Source: Amyloporia xantha
Lineage: Eukaryota > Basidiomycota > Agaricomycetes > Polyporales > Adustoporiaceae
NCBI GenBank assembly: GCA_036971615.1
Contig: JAYKKR010000002.1
Location: 868,001-932,000 of the forward strand
Reading direction: 5' to 3'
Length of the DNA: 64,000 nucleotides
Made by a program: the position numbers and the translations under genes. A model generated the notes under the pieces. It saw nothing but the letters and a program-made list of their open reading frames with translations, made no database searches and had not been told where the DNA came from. Below are positions 28,998-47,278 of the stretch, one piece after another (position 1 is the first letter of the stretch; every line of letters begins with the position of its first letter).

Positions 28998-30081
28998 ATG
29001 AGCGTAACGGACTCGAATGTAACACAGAGCTCTCAGCCCACGCCAGGGCTCGGTTCCAACTATTCTTCTACCACTTCTTATGTACAAATCATTACCACCA
29101 CCATCTATTCTGGCACCCCGTACCCCACGGTGAGCTCCTCGTATGGCCAGCATACCAAGTCGCCCCTTCCAGTGGGCGCCATTGCAGGCGGCGCAGCGGG
29201 GGGCGTCTTCCTAGCTGTGGCCGCTGTGGTGATATGGGCCTGGTGGGGAAAGTGTATCCAGCGGCGGAGGGACAAGGAACGCAAAGAGATCGTACGTATC
29301 CCTCGGCTTATTCTGTACCTGTCGCCCCTAATTGTTGTCGCAGATTGCGAACCTCCAGGTGAAGGAGAACACACGGCGGAATGCCCAGTCGGGATCTTAC
29401 ACCCGCTTCCCTTCTTCATTCTCTTCCTCTCGCCATGATAGGAAGGTCACCTTTGTTCCGAGCGCGCCAGCGTCAAGTCAATCCAGTTTGAAGGGCGTCA
29501 AGGAGGAGAGAAAGAAAATACGTAGTGGTATGTGCTTAGTCTAGTATTGTAGTGACAAACAAAGCCCTTACACCTGCACCCTAGACCCCGCAGATGGATC
29601 TGAGCGCGCTACGACAGCACCGCACAGACCTGTGCGCCCTAGTCCACTTGGTAGAAACAGTTCACGAGTCGAGCGAGCACCATTGTTGGTCTCACCACCG
29701 CGCCCCGAGGGTCCGAGCCAGCGCTCCCCTATTCAATCCAACAGTTCATCGCCTGTACAGCCCTTCCTCAAACGACCTCTGACCCACAAAGTTTCTGCCG
29801 CGAGCTCCATGTCTGCCTACTCTACTGCAAGTGGGGAGGAGCGTCAGAAGCGTGTGTCCACTACTTTGATCATGGCTGCACTCGGCCATATAGATCCGCG
29901 CAGGTCATGGTTGGGCAACTACCTTCCTTTGAATGCGCAACGAAATAGGACGAATAACGACGTTGAGGCGAGTCGGCTGTCGCAGATGAGCGCGGCATCT
30001 GCGTATTCGCAGACCGACGACCAGCTCGAAGAAGCCGTGGGCTACGCATACGGTGGTGAGGAAGGGCCGGCGCCGAAGTAG
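28998..30081 (+). CDS. Single-pass membrane protein with Ser/Thr-rich ectodomain (unknown)
   Basis: Three exons (28998-29291, 29344 to about 29527, about 29594-30081) give roughly 325 residues. The N-terminal 50 residues are rich in Ser, Thr and Tyr (likely O-glycosylated). A Gly/Ala-rich membrane helix follows (VGAIAGGAAGGVFLAVAAVVIWAWW), and then a basic stop-transfer stretch (KCIQRRRDKERKEI). The cytosolic part is Ser/Pro/Arg-rich and low in complexity. This layout is common in fungal Mid2/Wsc-like stress sensors, but there is no cysteine-rich domain and no obvious cleaved signal peptide. No family was assigned. Confidence 0.6.
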
Positions 30082-30218
30082 TCGTGAACCAGGCTGAGCA
30101 TTTATTCATGGTATTTATGCTGCTGTATGATTTCGAACAATGTTGTGTTGACGGACTACTGACGACTTACGATACCATCCCTCTTGGACATGTAGTTTCG
30201 CTTGGAAGTATTAATTGC

Positions 30219-31013
30219 TTACTTTTTGTTGTATGACGTGCAGTTGGCTGTATTCACGCTCTGTTGTAAGGATAGCTTGTATCTACGAAAAGAATATACC
30301 AACGGTCCGTTATCGCAACGAATGGACGTATCGCTGAAGAACTGTTAGCGGAATTCGGTCATGACTCCAAGTAAGACATACCTCCTCGATTTGGGCAACT
30401 GAAGCTTTGAATTCGCTGACCGCTTGCCAACAATCAAGAGGAGATGCAGGGTGCGTTCTACTGACAGATGAGTTCTATCGAGGACAAAGTATGCAAATCA
30501 CCACTCACTGGTAACATGACTTGACCGCCTCTCCCTTGGCCTGAACCGCGGAATAATCCTGCATCTCATGCCTGGCATGGAATCTCTCTACCTTGCTCCG
30601 TAGCTCTTCCAGGTCACCCATCAGGGCCGCGCTGCTCTTCACGCTTCCCGCAGTTCCTTGCTCCTCCGACTCGCCCACCTCCCCAGCCATGTCCCGCTCC
30701 CGGTCCAAGTTCTCCTTCTCCAGAGCACGCTCGATCTCCTCCTTCACCTGCTCTTCCTCATTGCGCAACCGCACGAGCTCGGATTGTATGCGTGACCGAA
30801 TATGCGCATCAATGGACGACTGGCGCTCTGGTGGAGGATCTGGAGAAGCCATATGGTCGGACAGCTGGTTCACGACATCTTGGGAGAACTGGAATGCGTG
30901 CTAGTCAACCCTCCCAATTCTTTCCTGTCATTGGCATGCGCACTTACTTGGATTGGTGTCTCGGATGAGAACACCTTTTCGTCCGGTTGAGGCGTCGATT
31001 GGTTTGCACCCAT
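30219..31013 (-). CDS. MICOS subunit MIC19-like
   Basis: MIC19 acts at mitochondrial crista junctions. The first exon MGANQSTPQPDEKVFSSETP offers an N-myristoylation glycine at position 2 and the family mark VFSSETPIQFSQDVVNQLSDH across an intron. The middle is a charged coiled coil (QSELVRLRNEEEQVKEEIERALEKENLDRERD). A C-terminal half-CHCH motif (CYQTHPASPLDCWQAVSEFK) is obtained with a phase-2 intron ending in gtcagtag. About 200 residues are expected. The last exon, after FFSDTS, is less certain than the rest. Confidence 0.75.
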
Positions 31014-31095
31014 ACCGCCGAACACAGGTGTGGTGGTTGAGACACTATTAATTAGTCGAGGTGTCCGCTACAGCCAGTTCGGAGCCAGCGGGAAC

Positions 31096-31593
31096 AGGAC
31101 CCCGGCGAATCCCCCAAGAGCCTCGATCCCAAATCGTCCTTCGTTCGGACCTCGCCCGACGCCCAATTCGGACTTTGGGCACATAACCTCGCGGCAAAAG
31201 GCCTAATTTCGGCCCCAAATGGGATCGAACCTCTTAAAATCGCTAAAGCCTCACAAAAAAGGCCGATCTGCTCATCGGGCGGTGCTGGAATTGTTCGGCG
31301 CCGTCTGCACGCCATCTGGATCACGGAAGAGCATTCGGCAGGGGACCGAAGAGGCGTCTGAGGAGATGCCTGTCGGCTTGACCGGCCTGTCCATTTCCGC
31401 GCCAGGACTGGCCGGATTTCGGCCCTGATAGGATCGGACATGCGGGCTGAGAGGTACATTTCGGACCGTTATGGCACCGAACATTTCGACCTACGCCCCC
31501 CAAATTCGGCCTTTTGGATCGAACATTTTCGAAATTTTGGCCGATTTTCGGACCAAATGGGATCGAGGCTCTTGGGGGATTCGCCGGGGTCCT
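31096..31593. mobile_element. Non-autonomous DNA transposon (MITE), 8-bp target duplication
   Basis: The ends are 36-bp perfect inverted repeats (31096-31131 and 31558-31593), beginning AGGACCCCGGCGAATCCCCC. The 8-bp direct repeat GCGGGAAC flanks the element at 31088-31095 and 31594-31601. The 498-bp interior has no coding potential but contains several copies of the word GGGATCG with variants. An 8-bp duplication suggests hAT-type (or P-type) mobilisation. It lies between MIC19 (start 31013) and the DHX35 3' end. Confidence 0.8.
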
Positions 31594-31818
31594 GCGGGAA
31601 CGAGGTCTGTGTTTCTCAATTTGGCAGGTGCGGAATTCACGTCATGCCGGCATTGTCCGCCGTCTAAGTAGGATGGATAGGATACCTCTGACTACGGCAA
31701 ATTGCAATCGAAGGGAATAATCGAAGAGAATAAAATACACAAGGAGCTATCATATTATTACGACGATACAGATGCTCCAGTACGTTTATCATAATATTTG
31801 TGGCCGTGTTCGAGGAGC

Positions 31819-34649
<2,831 letters not shown>

Positions 34650-34791
34650 GATGGGATGGTTGCCGAAAGCGGTTGTTTGATTCCAAAGCCTTTGCACGCG
34701 CGACCAAGCATGACCAAACAAACATTATGGCGCAAAGGGCTGAGTGTGAGTGTGAACCTCTCACCTATCCTTGCACCGATAATCGTCCACC
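34650..34791. promoter_or_regulatory. Divergent promoter, DHX35 / YJU2
   Basis: Only 142 bp separate the start codons of two spliceosome genes, so both are probably driven from this region. No TATA box is evident. Confidence 0.5.
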
Positions 34792-35862
34792 ATGTCTGAA
34801 CGCAAAGGTTTGAATATCATCTTTATGTATGCTGGCATTGGCTTATCACTGTGCTCTAGTCTTGAACAAGTACTTCCCCCCAGATTTCGATCCTGCTCTC
34901 ATTCCGAGGAGGAAACAGCCCAAGAACTCGCAGCAGGTGGTTCGTCTCATGGCTCCTTTCTCTATGTGCGTGAATGTGTTCTGACCCATGCGCAACCTTT
35001 ATCTGACCATCACGCAATTGCAGGCGATGTAATACATGCGGCGAATACATATACAAAGGGAAGAAGTTCAATGCAAGGAAGGAGACTGTAGAGGGAGAGG
35101 ATTACTACGGTATCAAGATCTTTCGGTTCTACATCAAATGGTGTGCATCCCAATTTTGTCAGCATTGCTTTGTCTCATCGGTTTCAAGCACTCTGTGTTC
35201 TGCCGAGATCACCTTCAAGACGGATCCGAAGAACACTGATTACTCTGCAGAACATGGTGCATCACGAAACTTCGAACCATGGAGAGAAGAGCAGGCTGTG
35301 GAAGAGGAGGATCGTCTGGCCAAGCTCGAGGAAGAAGAGAACAATCCAATGAAAGGCCTTGGAAAACAGGACGGTTGACTCAAAGCGAGAAATGGACATT
35401 CTCGATGCGTTGCAGGATATTCGAGCGCGAAATGCGCGAAACGAGAGGGTTGGACAGTCGGTGGATCTGGTGGAGAGAATAGGGATAGAAGAAATCGAGA
35501 CTGAGGAAGACAGAGAGCGCAGGCGGCAAGAAGAAGAGGATGAGAGGCTCGTACGGGAAGTATTTTCGAAGATTCCAGCTTCGGAGGGTGTGGCAGGGCC
35601 AAGTGGGTCGTCTGAGGGGGCCTACGACAAGGGCGAGGGTGTGGAGGTTACACCTACGCCTGTCCTGACGATGAAGCGCAAAGCGGAGGGACATGAACCG
35701 GATGTGCAAAGTCTCCTGCCCGAGGCGACCCGCGCACTGATATCTTCGAAGACTTTTGGGGCACCTGTTGCGAAGAAGAAGAAAACGGATATGAAGAATT
35801 CGCTTGGTATCAAAATCAAGGGTAAAACGGCGGGCAAGGCGAAGGTCGCTGTACCGGTGTAG
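34792..35862 (+). CDS. YJU2: YJU2 / CCDC94-like splicing factor
   Basis: YJU2 promotes the first catalytic step of splicing by docking the branch helix. The start [17 protein letters not shown] (first intron after MSERK) and [20 protein letters not shown] are diagnostic. A zinc site is built from [19 protein letters not shown] and, after an intron, [47 protein letters not shown] and a coiled coil follow. The C-terminal tail is Lys-rich ([18 protein letters not shown]) as in the family. About 330 residues are expected. Confidence 0.92.
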
Positions 35863-36123
35863 CCCATACATATGTACATGTTGTATTTCACGAGTGTGCC
35901 ATTTCATTATATCATATGTTTATTGCCGTCTGTCCTGAGTCTCCGACCGAGACTTTGTTGATCATGGTGCTAGTGGTGCTGGCCGATAGGGAGGGTGATG
36001 TCAAGCAGCACGCCATGCGTAGCGCACCCAGAGCACCACCACTACCATCACCCTACTAGTACTACGGCCATAGCTGAAGTCGACTTCCACCAAAGGCGTC
36101 GACCGGGCGTACCTCTACATATC
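35863..36123. other. Intergenic, YJU2 3' end and PhoD promoter
   Basis: This region contains a run of CAC/CAT triplets around 36020-36050. No coding sequence was seen. Confidence 0.4.
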
Positions 36124-38389
36124 ATGACTATACTCGAATACACACAAGCACTCGTATCAACCCTCTTCCGCGCAACCGTGTACATCTTCCTCGAAGTGGT
36201 CAGCATCATCCGTCCTCGGTTTCATCGTCTGACTCTACTCATACAGCATATAGGTTCCAATACGTATCGCAAAGCCTATATTGTTGGGTCTCTTCTCCCT
36301 GTATCTTTTACTGGCTCTCCTTCAGCCGTCTCCTGGAGCGGCTTCGCCATCGGTGGTCAAGGAAGAGTCTGCCAACCCTGATACCAAAACCGCCGATGTC
36401 TCAGAAAAGCCTTTGCCATCTATACCCCCACCGGCAGACGCGACAGTGAGCTGGGTCCAGATATATGGCCCCTGATACATTCTGACGACCGAACACAGCC
36501 ACCGCAGGCCAGTCTGTTGCAGACCATTGCTTTCTCTCTGCCTACCCCATCTCGCAGTCTCCGCATACTGAACCTCGCTATCTCTCGCAGTCTCCGCATA
36601 CTGAACCTCGCTATCAACACCTTACTTTTTGCTGCTGCTATCGACTTTGTTGCATATCCTTTCTTTGATGACGCTTCCGACGTTGTTTACTCCCGCATTG
36701 GTGCTGTATACCCAGATGCTGCCAAGATTGTGGTTCGTTATCCATATCTGGATGCCACCGACAATGTCGTACGTATCGTGTGGAGACAAGCTGCTGATCC
36801 TGAAATCACTGCTTGGACGGACGGCCCCGTAGTGAACCTGACAGATGCCAACGATTGGGTCTCTACCGTGAAGCTGGATGGTCTATGGCCGAGTACCACT
36901 TATGAATGTGCGTATGCATTGTCCATTCGACTATCACGAACTTTGTAATCAATGCTCTGTTGTTAGACCGTTTACAAGATATCAATGGAACGCTGCTATC
37001 ATACCCTGCAGACCCAATCCGTTTCCATACGTTTCCAGACCCTCTGTTACAGAGCGGTTCTCACTTCCGGTTCCTTGCAACTTCTTGCCTCACACCGAAC
37101 TTCCCGTACAGGCCATTGCAGGGTCGTCGCATCAAAGGGTTTGAGCTACTTGCGGATTACGTATGGCCGGCTGAAACTCCGAATGCTGATGCACCTACCC
37201 CTGCAACTGCCTCTGTGACTGCGTCAGAGAGTCAATTATCTGATGAGGGTCCAATTCCGTCGCCATCAACCTCACCGTTGACCGCGACGCCATTGCCTTT
37301 GCACAATGATTCAGCGATGCCATCGAGCACCGTTCAGCTGGCGGATGCCCAGCCACCTACAGAGTTCATGATATTCATGGGAGATTTCATATACGCTGAT
37401 GTACCTATTTACTATGGCGACGACAAGGAGACATATCGCCGCCTCTACCGCAGAAACTACCAAAGCGATAGCTTTAGGAAGGTCTACGAACGACTACGTG
37501 AGCATCCAGTCACTATATTCTCGAACAATTCGCCAATCATACCGATATCATCCAGCGATTTTCCACACGTACGATGACCATGAGGTAACGGACAGATCCA
37601 GTTATTGCTTGTGGCAATGACATAACTGATTCCATTTTTTATTCAGATCATCAATAATTATGCTGGACATGCGAATGACTCTGCACCGCCTTTTCCCAAT
37701 GCGAATGACGCTTTCGAGCTGTACAATGCCCGAGCGAACTTTGATTCACCTGTAGAAGGCCAGCATTACTACGATTTCCGCTATGGCGACGCTGCTTTCT
37801 TCGTCATGGACACACGCCGTTATCGCTCGATCGTCGAAGAGACAGACGAGAGCAGCCGCACCATGCTTGGGGAAACGCAACTAGCAACCTTTTACGACTG
37901 GCTCAGTAAGGTACGTGCATTTTATTATCATATCTATCAGGGCTTCTGATAGCTTCATTCATCTGGCAGGTGAACAACACAGCCACTTTCAAGTTCATAG
38001 TCTCCTCTGTTCCCTTCACGTCATTGTGGCAGCATGATGCACAAACAGACTCATGGGCGGGATTCGCCAAGGAGAAGGCCGCTATATTGAGTGCGTTGCA
38101 CTCTGTGCCAAACGTCATCATTCTATCTGGCGACAGACATGAGTTCGCGGCCATCGAATTCAACAGTGGGGACGCAAGTCAGACTGTCGTGGAAATCTCG
38201 ACCAGCCCGCTCAGCATGTTCTACGTACCCTTCTTTCGCACATTGAACATGGCAAGCGAAGGGACTGTAAACAAGACAAGAGAAATTGTGCACAAGACTG
38301 AGAACGGAACGATGGAGGTGACAGAGATTGTCGAAGAGGTGCCTCAAGAACGTGTTCTGAAGTACATTGGTGAAGGCAACTATAAATAG
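36124..38389 (+). CDS. PhoD-type alkaline phosphatase, membrane-anchored
   Basis: This is a metal-dependent phosphoesterase or phosphodiesterase of the PhoD fold. The first exon (MTILEYTQALVSTLFRATVYIFLE) joins VPIRIAKPILLGLFSLYLLLALL, giving one or two N-terminal membrane segments. A Ser/Pro/Thr-rich linker lies around 37190-37350. Active-site motifs follow: FRFLATSCLTP, MIFMGDFIYADVP, FHTYDDHEI, YYDFRYGDAAFFVMDTRRYR and VIILSGDRHEFAAIEF. A 33-bp tandem repeat (about 36551-36616) duplicates RSLRILNLAIS in an N-terminal region. The frame ends at a TAG (38387-38389) where TA ends the exon before a good donor. Conserved-looking exons continue beyond, so the true C-terminus is doubtful. Confidence 0.8.
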
Positions 38390-38700
38390 TCAGTGACAGC
38401 AGTCTTCTGGTACCTTCGTCCGCACCAACGCATTGTCACGGGCTAGGTCGTCAATTGAGGTCGATACCCGAGACCAAGACCACCCAATGGTGCAAATTGA
38501 GATCATAATTGATGGTGCCCAAGCATACAGGTATGTGAGCTCGAATGCCGACTCATGCATAGTCTGATTGTTATCTCAGCTTAACGATCCAAGGACTGCC
38601 AGTGAAGTCGCGGTCATCCACCGCGTTGGGAACATACGTCCCGCAAAGCTTCATAGGAGTCCTAGATATGATCGGCCTAAAACCGAGTCGTTGGTTCTAG
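38390..38700 (+). other. Orphaned downstream exons of the PhoD gene
   Basis: After an acceptor at about 38445 the sequence reads SSIEVDTRDQDHPMVQIE, then after a second intron LTIQGLPVKSRSSTALG and on to GLKPSRWF and a stop at 38698-38700. These are open, properly spliced and fit the expected C-terminus of fungal PhoD proteins. They can only be reached if the TAG formed across the preceding splice junction is avoided. Confidence 0.6.
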
Positions 38701-38802
38701 ACCTTTTGTATTAACAGTCCTGTATTGAATAAAACTGTACATTGGAATAGTGTACATCCAAGTAACATCAATGGCATACGCTATTGAGCAACTGCTGTGA
38801 AC

Positions 38803-42888
<4,086 letters not shown>

Positions 42889-43063
42889 GGCCAGGGCGCG
42901 TGGGAATTTCCCCGCTATGCCTGATCCTGGAAATTTCAAGCGCCTTTAGTATTAGCGCCCGAATCTCTCTACAAAGAGTACTACAGTCCGCTGAAGTGTT
43001 CAAGAACACACTCTTGCTTCGCCTTGAGCACACACGCTAATCAATTCGACAGAAGACGACCCC
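42889..43063. promoter_or_regulatory. Divergent promoter, PEX6 / GAR1
   Basis: These 175 bp separate the two start codons and should carry both promoters. Confidence 0.45.
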
Positions 43064-43893
43064 ATGAGTAGAGGCGGCGCAAGAGGTTTTGGAGGTCGCG
43101 GCGGCGGTAAGCATGTCTATACATCTGCATAGTCTAAGCACAAATTTACCCTTTCGAATTAGGACGTGGAGGTGGACGAGGCGGCTTTCCTCAGCGGGAT
43201 TTCGGCCCTCCAGATACAGTTCTTGGTAGGTGAGATGGCTGATGCGAAATACGCTGCTCACCACTGCGTAAATTCCCAGAAATGGGCTCCTTCATCCATG
43301 CGGTCGAAGAGGAGATGTTGTGCGCATCTCTTATGCCTGACAAGGTTCCTTACTTCAATGCGCCAATCTATCTACAAAACAAATCCGTCATAGGACGGGT
43401 AGACGAAATATTGGGACCGATTAATGAAGTCTTCTTCTCCGTAAAAATGGAACAAGGCATGGTCGCGAGCAGTTTTAAGAAAGGGGACAAGGTATACATT
43501 GGAGGCGACAAGTTGCTTCCTGTCGAACGGTTCCTACCAAAACCTAAAGCTGTGGGAGGTGCGCGAATTGTCATTTTTTACAAGGTGATGTGCTTATATT
43601 TGATCTATGTTTAGGAGTTACAAGTACGTAATGGTCCTTCAACCTCACATTAGCGTACTCATTTTTTCATGACAGAGCGTGGCCGTGGCGGGCGAGGTGC
43701 GGGCGCACCACGTGGCCGGGGTGCGATGGGTGGTAGAGGAGGATTCCAGCGTGGTGGTGCGCGAGGTGGAGGACGAGGAGGTTCGCGGGGCGGATTTGAC
43801 AGAGGAAGGGGAGGATTGAGAGGGGCTCCGAGTCGCGGCCGAGGAGGTTTCGGCGGCGGGAGGGGTGGTCGCGGAGGCTTTCGAGGTTCATGA
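43064..43893 (+). CDS. GAR1: GAR1, H/ACA snoRNP subunit
   Basis: GAR1 is needed for rRNA pseudouridylation and is also part of telomerase RNP in many eukaryotes. Exon 1 (43064-43106) and exon 2 (43163-43225) encode an N-terminal RGG domain. Exon 3 (from 43280) encodes the core: [55 protein letters not shown] and [18 protein letters not shown] 9-nt micro-exon (43616-43624) encodes VTK. The last exon is a long RGG domain ending GGRGGFRGS. About 205 residues are expected. Two flanking RGG domains are typical for GAR1. Confidence 0.93.
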
Positions 43894-44044
43894 CACATGT
43901 TCGCAGCTTGTATTGACATTTTACTATTACCCGGCGCGCTGTCCATTTTCAACTGATTGCAAGGTGTACAAAATTATTGCTAGAATGAGCCCGAAGGCAA
44001 TTATACAGGGTATGGCTCAGGGCATAACAAAGGTACCCTTTCTC

Positions 44045-44893
44045 TCATGACTTTAACGCCTTCAGTTCAGCTGCAACCGTCTGCACGCTCTGGGATCGTT
44101 CAGATTGTAATGACACAGCCTGTGAAAGGGGGAGCAGAAAAATTGTGAATCAACGGACAGAAATGCTGCCGACGATGTAGAAATAATCCAACCTGATTAA
44201 GTTCCTCCGCTATGGCATGGATTTGAACAGCTACTTGGGCCACGTTTTCGTAGGTCGCATCTGATGCTGCGGATAAATGTATGCATGGATCGCTGGTAAT
44301 CATAACATGCTAACTCACCATCCTGATATGCTGTATCCGAGAATGCGTTGTCTGATTCCTCACGGGAGAGTTCAGCGTCAACGTCTCGCTGACGCTCCAG
44401 AAGGCCCTCCACAAGGTTCTGAACTTCCGTAGGCTGTCGCCGGCGTTTTTCAGCAATCTCGCGATCCCACTTCAAGCTTTGCTCCGCAAGAGACCATATA
44501 TGTCTATCAAACCCTTCATCAAATGGCTCCTCCTCTGGTGCGTAGGTAAGGAACCGTAGAGAATAGCGCCGCAAAATAGACTGACCCTGTTCATCCATGT
44601 CCACTTCCTCCAGGTTACGCCCGTTAACACGAAGATTAAGACGCGTCATTTCGAATGTTCTGTCGATGAACTGGTTCCACATGGATGAGAATAGATGGTA
44701 ATGATACAGAGCTGGCACACCACACCTGGTTAATGTGCTTGAGAAGCGCCTCCCTTTCACTAGCTAGGTGACTCCCGGAGAGCTCCTCCTCCAGCGTCGC
44801 AAAAGCGGCATCCGTGTAATGAGCCTTGATTCGCTGCCAGTCCTGCAGAGAATCCACAGAGATTCTAGAAAGATCCTCACGTTGTGCAGTCAT
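44045..44893 (-). CDS. Kinetochore protein NSL1 / Mis14-like
   Basis: This is a MIND (Mis12) complex subunit linking centromeric chromatin to the outer kinetochore. The start is MTAQREDLSRISVDSLQDW. Family marks follow: FIDRTFEMTRLNLRVNGRNLEE, EEEPFDEGFDRHIWSLAEQSLKWDREIAEKRRR and VEGLLERQRDVDAELSREE. The C-terminus, after two introns, is VAAELKALKS. About 215 residues, mostly helical, are expected. The identification rests on the PFDE-WSL-W-IA-RR pattern as I remember it. Confidence 0.7.
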
Positions 44894-44919
44894 GGCAAAG
44901 ATAAGTAAATTACCCCTTA

Positions 44920-45442
44920 CTGTACTGTCACGACCTTAAGCAACGCAACGAGCCTGCACGTGACCGTGCGAATGGGGGACGTTATGCAACGCCACCCGGG
45001 GGACGTGGGACACAGGCAACGGCGGTACGGGTATTATTACACAGGCAACCACTGACCACAGATAATATAGCCACACTATGTTCCCTTTTTCTTCACCATT
45101 GTTCTGGAAAGCCCACCATAGCCTATTCATATTTAATAAATTCATCTCAATGGCCCATATCACATCTCCACAGACTGTTAGTGAACACCCGCACAAAGCC
45201 ATTATAGAGCCGAACAAACATCTTTAGCCATATTTGTCAAGCAACGGAGACTAGCACACAACAGCATAACAAGAGAAACTTTATGTGGATTATTTTTGCA
45301 TTTTTCGCGGTTTTCTTGCATATTTTTGTAACAGAGGGACCATAAGCACCGACACCTAAGGGACAAGGGACAAAACCCCAAATAGGCAACAGCAACAAAG
45401 CGGCCGGGACAGGGGACGTTGCTTAAGGTCGTGACAGTACAG
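44920..45442. mobile_element. Tc1/mariner-type MITE with TA target site
   Basis: Inverted repeats of 26 bp close the element, starting CTGTACTGTCACGACCTTAA at 44920 and matching 45417-45442 on the other strand. A TA dinucleotide flanks each end (44918-44919, 45443-45444), as expected for Tc1/mariner-type insertion. The 523-bp interior has no coding frame but holds several GGGAC words near both ends. It lies 27 bp upstream of the NSL1 start codon, within its promoter. Confidence 0.75.
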
Positions 45443-45444
45443 TA

Positions 45445-46040
45445 GCTACGACGAGGTTGGACTTCGCCAGGTCAGAGTGTGAACATAAGAATGAACCGGG
45501 TTCAAGCCGAGGACCACCGCGTTAGGACGCGTACACGGGTCACGTGCCACGCGTGGTCAACCATTCCAATGTTGTGTACGCTTCATCTTCAATCCTCCAG
45601 GCCTCAAGGCCTCGAGACCTCGAGACCTCAAGTACGTACTCAGATTCAAGAGATAAATTGCAAGAGCCAGAAGCTCCGAGTCTCGCTGACATTCATGTTG
45701 AGACCTTCAGGGAGTTGAAACTCCGAAAGGGCTTGAGCGATACTATAATACTAGTAGCAGGGTGCATATCACTACTTACTAGAGATATGTTACTATCATT
45801 TGGAGTTTAGCATCCATATCACTACCCCATTCTCCTACTGGGAACAGCCACGCGTGTATCATCCAGCCGGACAATAGAATTGTGGATAATATACTTCGTA
45901 TGACAAGCGACATGCAAAATAAACGATTATTCGACTCTCAAGGTCAATCCCATATTGTAGAATTGTAGGACGGTCAAGATGGCTGGTGATGGTCCACTTC
46001 GATGATGCTCTTTAGTTCTCCCATTTCGTCTATCATGTTA
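45445..46040. other. Intergenic region
   Basis: No recognised gene. A purine/pyrimidine-structured stretch near 45595-45635 repeats CCTC-AGG words (cctcaaggcctcgagacc). A frame at about 45544-45810 is open, but its protein is compositionally poor and has no family. The last exon of the C2orf76-type gene could extend into the right part. Confidence 0.35.
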
Positions 46041-46829
46041 TCAATACGAATGAGACATGCGCGACCAAATGCTGAGACATACTTCTGGATGTGCCTTGAA
46101 GTGTTTGTATTGTTCATGATTGAAGAAACTGACTTCAGTTTCATTTTCTATCACAGTAGACTCGTCAGGACGGTTCATCTGAGAAGAAAGCTGTTGAAAG
46201 GGGAAAGCAGGCGTCGTGCCTCTATGAAGGTGAGGCGCAAGTACTGCTGAACTACCACGGCAGCCAAGATTGCGACTAGTCCCATATACAGAACAGACCG
46301 ACACTTACCGAAGCCGCAAGCTGCAAGAGTTTTCGTGTCGTCGTCGAGTATCCAGTCGTCATGATCGAGATTGATGATGAGATTTGTCGTCTGAAGCAGA
46401 ACTGTGAGAATGGAACTCTCACAAAGCGCATAACGAACCTTGGAACCGTGTGCTTTGGTATAAAGCTTGAGGGTATCTATAGAGATGGGTCGTGTGAGAA
46501 AAAAATACGAAGCTTATAGGGAAATACGTCAATACCAAGGACGATATTTCGATATGGCTTCCATCCTGGTTGCGTCTGGATAGCTACAAGGGTGCAGTCG
46601 CTCACAGGAGAAGTGCACGATGAAAAAGCATTTGCATGGTACCTTGGCGTACAGTTTCCTTCAGCTCGGCAACGGTGATTGTTTCGAGATTGAGATTGTG
46701 GAGGACGAGACTGCGCTCGGTGCGGAATTCGAAGGACTTTATGACACGGACTGTGAGCGTTGCAGAGGTCTTTGGGATGGCAATGTTAGTGGGAATGTCT
46801 GAGATTCCGTCAGACGACAGTGAAGCCAT
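46041..46829 (-). CDS. UPF0538 / C2orf76-like protein
   Basis: This is a small conserved eukaryotic protein of unknown function. The ATG at 46829 gives MASLSSDGISD. Family marks are TLTVRVIKSFEFRTERSLVLHNLNL, then after introns TQPGWKPYRNIVLDTLKLYTKAHGSK, TTNLIINLDHDDWILDDDTKTLAACG and ETEVSFFNHEQYKHFKAHPE. These match the human C2orf76 layout (about 125 residues), including the ubiquitin-like start and the DD(W/R)IL region. The last few codons are uncertain: an unspliced frame ends at 46041, while a donor after HPE could join a final exon starting with Trp. Confidence 0.72.
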
Positions 46830-47278
46830 GTATGAGCGAATCCGACTCAATTGTGAGTATCACCGTGGTGATCGAAGGGGAAGGGAACACCTAGAAGCGC
46901 AGGCAGTTGGAGGAGTCTGCCAGTAGTCTGCCCCAGGCTTGGTAGCGCCAATCAGGATCGATCGCGCAAATGTCTCTCCTCCTCTAGAACTTCTCCTATT
47001 CGTCTGTCATCGTTTAATCGAGGCACGTTTACACACACCAAGATAGTCCATGCATCGAGGACTTTCTCATGATGGGGTCGAGTCTCACAGCTAGATCGGC
47101 GCACGGCAGGTATACCCGGTCAATTGTCAACAACGCCCTGGATGCAATGACAATTAGTACCCCCGTACTGAACTCTCATCTGACTATTCACTCCGAGAAT
47201 TCCCCGCTTCAGCATACTTAAGAGTAGCCTAGAGAATGTCCCATACCTCCCACCCGAACTTGCAAAGGCCTGCTCTCA
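46830..47278. other. Divergent upstream region, C2orf76-like / beta-glucosidase
   Basis: This 449-bp region lies between two start codons on opposite strands. No TATA box or coding sequence is evident. Confidence 0.4.

Noticed and set aside
45544..45810. Possible small gene in the gap left of the C2orf76-type gene
   Set aside because: The frame has low-complexity repeats at the DNA level and no family or splice support; left as unassigned DNA.
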